37,368 nt of DNA, taken from NCBI GenBank assembly GCA_000729835.1, contig JFHB01000266.1, forward strand, positions 1-37,368. The letters are read 5' to 3'. Position 1 is the stretch's first letter. Every line of letters starts with the position of its first letter. Shown here piece after piece: positions 30,933-37,368 of the stretch. The position numbers were made by a program, and so were the translations under genes. The notes beneath the pieces are model-generated. The model saw only the letters and a list, made by a program, of their open reading frames with translations, did no database searches and was not told the DNA's origin. This DNA comes from Atkinsonella hypoxylon. Lineage: Eukaryota > Ascomycota > Sordariomycetes > Hypocreales > Clavicipitaceae.

Positions 30933-31773
30933 ATGGAAATGGGCAAAATTATGAAAGATGATCTAAGCTGCGTGCCATTGACCAAGGAGGGGGAAGGCGA
31001 CGACGACGACACGGTCAGCATCTTACATGGTGTTCATCGACCTCGCAAGCACGATTCCTGTAAACCCAAGAAGTACACACTGCTGGTCGCCGCAACAGGA
31101 CTCCTCTTGAGTGGCTATGCCTACACTTGCTGTCGTCTTGGCGATTGTGGTTACCCAGCCAAGCAACAAGAGGCCAAGCCACATGAGATTCAGTTATGAG
31201 ATCAAAAAAACACAACGACTGCAAGACTCTCACTCAGACGCGGTAAACAAAACATGGAACTGCCTCCCTAATCAAAACGGCCTGGTGTATCTCGACCGTG
31301 AGAAAGAGCGGCTCAAGCCGAACGGGCTGCCGAGCGGCGATGGCAAGAAGATCCTGTATGGCATAGGCTGGATGCACCAGATGTATTGCCTGGCACTCTT
31401 TCCAGACTCGCTCTACAGCTTCCTGTTCGACAGAAGACCCTGTGCGCCGGGGACATGACCATTGGAGGAGCCGCTGAGCCTTCCGACAAGGACCCTTTGG
31501 GTGGCGATCAGCAGATTAACGGGTTTGGAGAAACAGTTGCCTGTCTCAATAAGGTACACGCTCACCCTTCACGGTATTACGGCGTGAGACAGAAAACTAA
31601 CAGCTCTTTAGCTCGAACTCGGACATTGGGCCGGAGCTCGAGCGCTGCCGTTAGTCATACACTATCCTGGGTACGGCAGATACTTGAAACCACCCGAATT
31701 CCTTGAACCGGGCATGTTGGAAGACGAGAAAAAAAAGGACATTATTTGCTGGACAGAAGGAATTTGCGATTAG
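30933..31773 (+). pseudogene. UstYa/DUF3328-family gene 1, motif 2 deleted with frameshift
   Basis: Exon 1 (30933-31149) codes for a cytosolic tail and one membrane helix (YTLLVAATGLLLSGYAY). Exon 2 from 31238 has TWNCLPNQNGLVYLD and GIGWMHQMYCLALF, the first HxxHC-type motif with Tyr in place of His. This frame stops at 31458. A second overlapping frame then carries VRQKTLCAGDMTIGGAAEPS, the segment that normally follows HCxDYLRQ, plus INGFGETVACLNK to the donor at 31554. Exon 3 (31612-31773) adds a good tail ending IICWTEGICD. So about 20 residues between the motifs, including HxxHC number 2, are missing, and the frame jumps between about 31405 and 31440. Splice sites elsewhere are intact, so the lesion looks recent. 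A full-length enzyme cannot be made as it stands. Confidence 0.75.
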
Positions 31774-32068
31774 AATGGTCAGCTACTAATACGAGAGCCC
31801 CTTGCAATGCGAACTGTTGAATTAATTTTGTTAAATTTAAGAGCATGAGAGACTTTTATGTACATATTCCAGGTTTCTTCATATATCTTTGTCCTGAGTC
31901 TCGTAATTTGAGTTCTGCTACAAAGCGTCCGAGGTCGGTCATAGCCGCAAAGTTCAGCTAACATTCTCACATAAGTGTCTTCCGCCCCCTATTTCTGGAA
32001 ATACACTTGGCAATTGATTATGTAACAGCGGATTTTTGGGCTGATAAAAATCATCAAACTCCTACTCT

Positions 32069-33187
32069 TCAGTCCGACATTTCTGGATGCTGAAGCTCAA
32101 CATTCTCATGATCCCCATCAACTACAAAATTCCTGGCAGCGTGTAGATGCGCCCAGGAGAATATCGCATCGAAATTGCGGCAGACGTGCTCCGTGCTATG
32201 ATGAGCTAGATATATGCCCAACTCTGTGTTCCATTCAAACGTGATCGGGGTGATGTCGCCATGGCACATGACGACTTGGCGAAGGTAATCGATGCAGTGG
32301 TCTTGCCCACGTTGCTTGTTAGCTGAGAACATGAAGATATTCTTTGTACGAAGAATATGGAAAAGGAAATAAGTAAATAAATAAAAACATAAGACAAAAA
32401 ACTCGCCTGCATGCTCCTGTCTTTGACCTGGTCGAGAACGCTGCCGTCCGTTGGAAATGGCGTCTTCGTGTGCCCAAAATTCGTCACGAAGCCATTTCTA
32501 ATGTGGAAAAAAAAAAGCGTATTAAAAGCCAATTATTCTGGTAAAATTTTGGAGCTTGTCGCTTACCAGGCAGTGCAGCTGGTGGAACATTTCGATCTCG
32601 ACAATGTACTCGTCGGGGTCATCTCTCATGGGTGCCGTGGGGGAAGAGAGACGATTATTTTCGGCTGGAGAGATAGCCACCATGCCAACTTTGCGTATTC
32701 AAAGGTCAGAAAAGAGTAGAGTGATGCAGGGATGGCGTACACGCTGTGTTTACCGCTTAGAAGCTTGTCCCAAGCCGCATTGTTCAAAGCAGTAGGCGGA
32801 CCCTCGAACTCATTGGTATAATTGTGGCGCGCATCATGGAAGCCGGCTCGCTGAAACATGCGTTTCTCGTACAGGATTGGTGAATCATCATAAATGCCTA
32901 GACGAGTTGAGATGGCTTAGAACGGAGAATTCGGGACGTTTGCAACCTTGGTCACCATCTGACTTGCCTTCGTTTCCAGCCAAGGGGTGATGGCAGCAGG
33001 CGCCGGTTACCCAGCCCTGCAGAATATAAGCTCCCATGAGAGCACAGGAGAAGATCAAGAAGGCAAGACCGGCGACGGTGATAATGCTCCATCCTCGCAA
33101 GCGGAAACCGGTTTGTCGCTCGAAACGGCTGCCATAGAGGAAACTCTGCGATTCCCTCTCGTTCTGCTCCGATTGACGCATTCCCAT
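32069..33187 (-). CDS. UstYa/DUF3328-family oxidase, intact (gene 2)
   Basis: Members of this family (UstYa/UstYb, PhomYc) are membrane-anchored oxidases that cyclise or hydroxylate ribosomal peptides in the secretory path. Five exons (33187-32956, 32897-32754, 32688-32567, 32497-32407, 32322-32069) close at 280 residues. Order: short cytosolic tail; helix IITVAGLAFLIFSCALMGAY; NYTNEFEGPPTALNNAAWDK; GMVAISPAENN; motif 1 MFHQLHCL; KWLRDEFW; motif 2 DHCIDYLRQVVMCHGDITP; and the closing EHVCRNFDAIFSWA. Both HxxHC-type metal/redox motifs are present. Intron 4 starts with GC, not GT (CAG/GCGAGT), a rare GC-AG intron; using a GTCAAA donor at 32424 instead would shorten the protein by six codons. 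It diverges from gene 3 across a 420-bp promoter region. Confidence 0.9.
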
Positions 33188-33346
33188 TTTCGCCTCTCCA
33201 AATGGATGTCGTGATGGAGTTGAAACTAATGCCAGTTTCCATGGCCTCTCCTGGCGTCCAATAGAATCTCTCTGAATTGGTAGAGGCCACTTGCAAATGT
33301 GAGAAAACTGTCTCGGTAATCCAGCGCAAATCTTGCAATGGTGTTG

Positions 33347-33354
33347 CCGCGCGG
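33347..33354. promoter_or_regulatory. CCGCGCGG palindrome in divergent promoter of genes 2 and 3
   Basis: CCGCGCGG overlaps GCGGGCCGC (33351-33359), the same combination as at 30183-30195. It lies 160 bp upstream of gene 2 and about 250 bp upstream of the gene 3 start. Candidate shared operator for a Zn2Cys6 regulator. Confidence 0.4.
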
Positions 33355-33607
33355 GCCGCCCATAAACGACTAGCATCTCGATCTCACACCAGGAAGATGA
33401 CAATCTTGCATTGAAATGAAGATCACGATGAATTCATTGTTCTTCTTCCTTTAAAGATGTCGACAATTGGTTATTCCATCTCAATTATTACGAAACACGT
33501 CGAGCCAAGTTGCCCCTGTCCAAAAATGACCATTTTACTGGCCGGGGCCCAAAGACGACGTCAAGTATTCCAAGCTTGGAGGAAATGGATACACAAAAGA
33601 GGAGCCC

Positions 33608-34341
33608 ATGTCTCGTGTCAGAAAGCTACGTCAATACGTGAGGTCGTACTCGCTCGAGATTGTTGTAGTGCTCTTGTTGGTCAATGCCGTCACCATTGTC
33701 GCTCTGGCCCTTGCCGGCGCCGTGTGGTGGAATACCACGTTAAGAAGCGCTCTTGATTCTCCTCTGCCAAATTGTGAATCAGCCTAGACTAGCAGCAGCC
33801 GTTAGACCATAGTTCCTAACACTGTTCCTAGTCCCAACCACGCGGAGGCAATTTGGGGAGGATCGCCTATTCATGTCCAAGCCGTCGCCTGAAAGCGATG
33901 CAGCATGGGAAGCTCTGGGAGGCCGTAAGTAGCTATCATACAGAAGAAAGATACAGAAGGCTAACCAGACCAGCCGAGCACGAGCACCGCGGGTTCATCC
34001 GTCTCGACATCGAGCACCTGTTGGCAGGATTTCCGGAGAACATTACTGACTTCAACCTTGAAGAGACTACGCATGGCCTGTGGCACATCCAGCATTGCTT
34101 CGATTACCTCCGTCAGAGTCTTCAATGCAGCGCCGACACCTCGCTAGAATGGCCGGTAGAGGTCAACGGGCATAAGCTTGTCCTGGGAAGGGATAACTAC
34201 GTAAGCAACACCCTGCGGTTTCCCGACCTTGTAAACGGGGGCCAATGCATGTTCGTGTAATGAAGAGCTAAAATTCAACGGTTGTAGCACGTGTGCAAGG
34301 ACAGGGATGCTCTGTATGAATTTGCTGGGCAGAATTCATGA
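33608..34341 (+). CDS. UstYa/DUF3328-family protein, intact, short form (gene 3)
   Basis: Four exons (33608-33773, 33832-33924, 33974-34200, 34288-34341) close at 179 residues. Helix EIVVVLLLVNAVTIVALALA anchors the protein. RLFMSKPSPESDAAWEALGG is the family's Pro/Ala-Trp block, then GFIRLDIEHLL, and the single motif HIQHCFDYLRQSLQCSADTS. The last exon (HVCKDRDALYEFAG) supplies the typical C-terminus. Intron 3 must be removed to reach it; read through, the frame stops at 34260 with an untypical tail. The first HxxHC motif of the longer members is missing, so this is a one-motif variant. The frame is open upstream of the ATG (including KYSKLGGNGYTKEEP); an ATG at 33457 with an 83-nt intron (33470-33552) could extend it, and I cannot decide. 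Confidence 0.83.
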
Positions 34342-34363
34342 GGAAACGTATGATGGAATGGCA

Positions 34364-35136
34364 TTATAATTGTCTGAAACCCGTCTTATAGAGGGCAGAG
34401 TAGAACAGGCAAGTATGACACAATCTGTAAGCGAAACTCTGCTCAACTTGGTAAAGTATGTCCTGCGCATTCACATTTGGAATCGGTGATCCAATATATG
34501 TACAATCACATAGACATAATGTCGCACCCAACGCCTCTATTCTGAGTAAAAGTCCAGAAAGCGGAGTGTCGTCATGCTGGCGCATGAACTCATCGTCCTG
34601 TAAGTTTTTGCTAGTGTACAAGTCTAATTAGCCACCAAGAAGTATGGAGTGAAGCTTGAAGGAGAATTACCAGACAGAGTAATTGGTGAAAGACTTCCAG
34701 ATTTGCCGGGATGCCATCAATCTTGGCATTATAGTATGACGATGTCGCGTCAGACTTGTTCAGCGGCTTAAGCTCGGATTTTTTCATGGCAATGTCACCC
34801 ACTAAGAATGAATGCTTAGAAAATTTTTGAGAGGGCAACAGTCGTTATTATAAGAGCTCACTATGCCATAGTCGTCGCCATGGCGCCTCCCTCTGCGGAG
34901 GCGGCAGACCTCTGTACTCGTCCTTCTGATGAAAGTCGTTGGGATACTCGTATTTGTAGCATTCAATGGCATCAAGTGCCGGAGCTGCTGGTGGTTAGTA
35001 CGCTATCTGTTGTACAAGGGCCCCTATTTCAGTTTGACAAGCGTTTGTATGATGAGTTTTGTTGAAGGAGTCCCGTAGTTTCATCCTCAACATTGCTGAG
35101 GCAAGCCTTGCTATTCAATGTATCTTCGTTGCCCAT
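34364..35136 (-). pseudogene. UstYa/DUF3328-family gene 4, decayed
   Basis: Pieces in order on the minus strand: cytosolic tail MGNEDTLNSKACLSNVEDET (from 35136) ending NSSYKRLSN and a stop; then, behind a good branch site and acceptor near 34988, APALDAIECYKYEYPNDFHQ and EYRGLPPPQREAPWRRLWH; a clean intron (GTGAGC...TTAG, 34866-34802); GDIAMKKSELKPLNKSDATS and IPANLEVFHQLLCL; finally a frame with GATLCLCDCTYIG. Three faults stand out. The membrane helix expected between the first two pieces is absent and no donor has the right phase. Motif 1 is HQLLC instead of HQLHC. The second HxxHC is lost and the frame breaks after the intron at about 34667-34622. It was once a standard two-motif member and is now probably non-functional. 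Confidence 0.75.
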
Positions 35137-35195
35137 GGTCGTTTATTCAGCTTACAAAGACTTCATCAAAAGATGACTGCTGAACCAATAGTCAA

Positions 35196-35600
35196 TTACA
35201 CGCGTATGATGGTCGGTGAAAGAAGACATGATGTCGTCTGTTGTCCTTGCGTTTGGGTTCTGCATACCTCCCGCTCTTCACTTTTACGGATCGGCTTTTG
35301 TGAAAGAGGCATAATTGACATGTTGCTGAATTTGGTAGGTATTGATTGAAACAGATCTTGTAGGAGTTTGGGGAGCGTCAATACAGGTGACATAAACAGC
35401 TTCGATGGGGCGCAACAGCGTGATACATCTGTAGGTGAGCACGTGCCAGCCTGGCCGACATTAGATGAGTCCAGCTTTTCCAACTTCTCCTTGTGCTTGC
35501 CGCGCGGCACGACATGGGAGGGCGGGATGTTGGTAATGTTGAGCGTGAGAGCAGCGGCACCGGGTCGTCCGACGGTTTCCAACAGGACCACATGCAGCAT
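35196..35600 (-). CDS. Unrecognised open frame between genes 4 and 5
   Basis: An open frame of about 135 codons from the first ATG at 35600 (open upstream to about 35655). It begins with a hydrophobic stretch (VMLHVVLLETVGRPGAAALT) and continues with polar sequence, HVVPRGKHKEKLEKLDSSNV. I recognise no family. It sits where the divergent promoters of genes 4 and 5 should be, so it may be chance, a fragment of an older gene, or a real small protein. Confidence 0.15.
   Translation of the reverse strand: MLHVVLLETVGRPGAAALTLNITNIPPSHVVPRGKHKEKLEKLDSSNVGQAGTCSPTDVSRCCAPSKLFMSPVLTLPKLLQDLFQSIPTKFSNMSIMPLSQKPIRKSEEREVCRTQTQGQQTTSCLLSPTIIRV
35500..35507. promoter_or_regulatory. CCGCGCGG palindrome (extended TGCCGCGCGGCA)
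   Basis: The longest version of the motif, a perfect 12-bp palindrome TGCCGCGCGGCA at 35498-35509, between gene 4 (start 35136, minus) and gene 5 (start 36002, plus). Overlaps the unrecognised frame at 35196-35600. Confidence 0.4.
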
Positions 35601-35689
35601 CACATGAACCGGCCAGAGCGACACGCCGATAACCTGAGCGAGCCGCCGTAAACCGCCATCATTCGATCAGTTCTTGTTCATGCGACCTC

Positions 35690-35697
35690 CCGCGCGG
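35690..35697. promoter_or_regulatory. CCGCGCGG palindrome, second copy upstream of gene 5
   Basis: Lies 190 bp from the previous copy and about 305 bp upstream of the gene 5 start codon. Paired copies would fit cooperative binding of a Zn2Cys6 regulator. Confidence 0.4.
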
Positions 35698-36001
35698 CAA
35701 AAAACATCAAGGTTGCCCCTAGTGGTTTCATAGTTGGCGCCATTTTCAGCGTTCGGTGATAGGCCCTGGGCTGGGCCATGGCTATGACCATGGTCATGCA
35801 AGAGTCCAGCAAGCGCTGGTCAGATATCGGCCGAAGCAACGCTGTGATTTTCCTTCGAAAGGTCTATGAAGATATTCCAAGCGTCAACACTTTAATCCGC
35901 GTTCTATCAATCGAGCACGTTAGCACTTGTCATCATAATATACACCAAACTTCTCTCACACTGGGAATCTGCGCGTCACCTCCCTCTACACTTATCGAAC
36001 A

Positions 36002-36554
36002 ATGTCGCCGCTAGGTGGTGGAAGACCAACTTCTTTCCAGTCAATTAGCAGGGTTCCGGACTGGCCCGGATATTCCCGTAGCCATGATGTGGAAAATAGT
36101 GAGGACGAGGAACTGGACGACCATAGCGAACAAGTAGATGAGCACGATAATCTCGACTCCCCCCCCACTTGGTTTCACTAGGAGGCGCAAGCGAAGCTCC
36201 GTCGTACTGTTTCTCGTCATAAGCCTCATCGGGCTGCTAGGTCACCTCGCCGGCTGGTTTGGCGCCCAGAAGCTGTCGACTAACAGGCCAGCTGCCGTAT
36301 CAACGCAGATTCAGCAGGCCCGCGTCATGAAGAAGCCATGCGGCGAGACACCGGACGAGGCGCTGGCCCGGGGCTGTTACTTTGATATTATCTCGTTCTG
36401 CTGGCTGCCGGAGCGCTGCTATGACGCCGAGCTGTCGCAGCGCTTCGACAATTTGGCCCAGTGGGAATGGTTCGTGGATCCGAACCGCACACAACCCTTG
36501 ACGCACCAGCAAATCATAACGGGCGAGCGGGGTTCCAGTAAATCTCAGGTCTAG
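36002..36554 (+). pseudogene. UstYa-related membrane protein gene 5, C8 frameshift and missing C-terminus
   Basis: ATG at 36002 opens an acidic tail (SRSHDVENSEDEELDDHSEQ) that ends in a stop just after a run of eight C (36159-36166). With seven C the frame would continue into the second frame, which holds TRRRKRSS, the helix VVLFLVISLIGLLGHLAGWF, and the family block PCGETPDEALARGCYFDIIS, FCWLPERCYDAELSQ, WEWFVDPNRTQPLTH, ending ITGERGSSKSQV. Relatives I recall continue with an HxxHC-containing segment after the ITGE position; here it is gone and AT-rich satellite follows. So the gene is hit twice: an indel in a homopolymer (real or a sequencing error) and a truncation, unless a further exon lies beyond a GTAAAT donor at 36539. 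Confidence 0.7.
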
Positions 36555-36617
36555 CGTATGTGCAGATTGGTCCAGAGTGGAGCCAAAAAGGGTGTATTTT
36601 TTGCAGGCAGTAAAGCT

Positions 36618-37368
36618 TTTAGTATATACTAGGTATATACTAGGTATATACAGAATGCACAGTGTATTAGTGCGAATTAACATTTTAATTCTATATATAC
36701 TGTATATATATACAGTATATACTAAAAGATCTATACACTATAATTCTATTTTATAATAGTATTCTATAAAAGAAAAAACTAATATAATATATAAACTTAG
36801 TATATATACTGTATATATAAGCTAGAAATCTTTTATACTACAATATTATAGAAGAAGAAGCAGTATAATATAGTAGGTTAAAAGGTATATACTATATATA
36901 TATATAGTATATATAACTAAATATATACACTATAATTCTATCTTATAATAGTATTCTATAAAAGAAAAAACTAATATAATATATAAACTTAGTATATATA
37001 TAGTATATATAAGCTAGAAATCTTTTATACTAAAATATTATATAAAAAAAAGAAGTAAAGTAATGCACTAAAATCTAGTAGTATATACTGTATATATATA
37101 TAGTATATATAACTAGATCTATACACTATAATTCTATTTTATAATAGTATTCTATAAAAGAAAAAACTAGTATAATATATAAACTTAGTATATATACTAT
37201 ATATATAAGCTAGAAATCTTTTATACTAGAACATTATATAAGAAAAAGAAGTAAAGTAATACACTAAGATTTAGTTATATATACTATATATATATACAGT
37301 ATATATAACTAAATCTATACACTATAATTCTATCTTACAATAGTATTCTATAAAAGGAAAAACTAGTA
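36618..37368. repeat. AT-rich satellite, 192-196 bp unit, at least three copies
   Basis: The word TATACACTATAATTCTAT recurs at about 36732, 36924, 37120 and 37316, so the unit is 192-196 bp. Each unit contains ATAATAGTATTCTATAAAAG, TATAAGCTAGAAATCTTTTA and palindromic TATATACTGTATATATA runs. Copies differ slightly (for example GTATATAC/ATATATAC). The array runs off the window end. No coding potential. It could be subtelomeric or pericentromeric satellite, but no telomere repeat is visible. Confidence 0.85.

Noticed and set aside
31111..31196. Hydrophobic start MAMPTLAVVLAIVVTQP as the beginning of gene 1
   Set aside because: It is another frame of the true membrane-helix exon. The model from 30933 gives a cytosolic tail plus helix and a clean splice into TWNCLPNQ.
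33457..33756. Open frame of 99 codons at the start of gene 3
   Set aside because: It overlaps the membrane-helix exon in another frame and shows no family motif. Only its ATG may be used, as a spliced first exon.
36041..36229. Minus-strand hydrophobic frame overlapping gene 5
   Set aside because: It is antisense to the acidic tail of gene 5; acidic codons read backwards yield hydrophobic residues. No supporting signals.

Overview
The window looks like nuclear DNA of a filamentous ascomycete, most likely a Sordariomycete (family-level guess only). The evidence is short spliceosomal introns with GTNNGT donors, an IRE1-type bZIP gene (hacA), a fungal-type complex I 20.9 kDa subunit, AzgA and Fcy-type purine carriers, UstYa/DUF3328 genes, and C-to-T/G-to-A decayed repeats typical of repeat-induced point mutation (RIP).

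Layout. Positions 1-7240 are an AT-rich graveyard of RIP-damaged repeats. It holds two 316-bp solo LTRs with target duplications, a transposon family with 163-bp terminal inverted repeats (one complete copy, one inverted core, one copy split by a 540-bp insertion), and pieces of two families that recur at 21.3-21.7 kb and 30.4-30.9 kb. Positions 7240-9966 carry no gene I can support.

9967-18834 is a conserved housekeeping block: an AzgA-type purine permease (+), a 2-oxoglutarate/Fe(II) dioxygenase (-), complex I 20.9 kDa subunit (-), divergently Csm3/Swi3 (+), then hacA (-) with an upstream ORF and an unconventional-intron frame switch. 18.9-22.8 kb is gene-poor and holds a small TA-flanked transposon. 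22791-27402 has a GMC oxidoreductase (+) convergent with an NCS1 purine-cytosine permease (-).

29.5-36.6 kb is the accessory part: five genes of the UstYa/DUF3328 superfamily (oxidases that cyclise ribosomal peptides in dikaritin pathways) packed in about 5.6 kb, plus a small spliced gene with a signal peptide. Two of the five are intact (32069-33187 and 33608-34341). The other three are broken by a deletion, by loss of the membrane exon, and by a C8 frameshift plus truncation. The palindrome CCGCGCGG, a plausible Zn2Cys6 site, sits upstream of the small gene and in the two divergent promoters of the block. I read this as a decaying or rearranged RiPP-type cluster whose other partners (peptidase, methyltransferase, regulator) are absent or outside the window. 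From about 36.6 kb to the end the DNA is an AT-rich 192-196 bp satellite that abuts the truncated fifth gene.

Gene models are manual splices checked for reading-frame closure. No similarity search was run.
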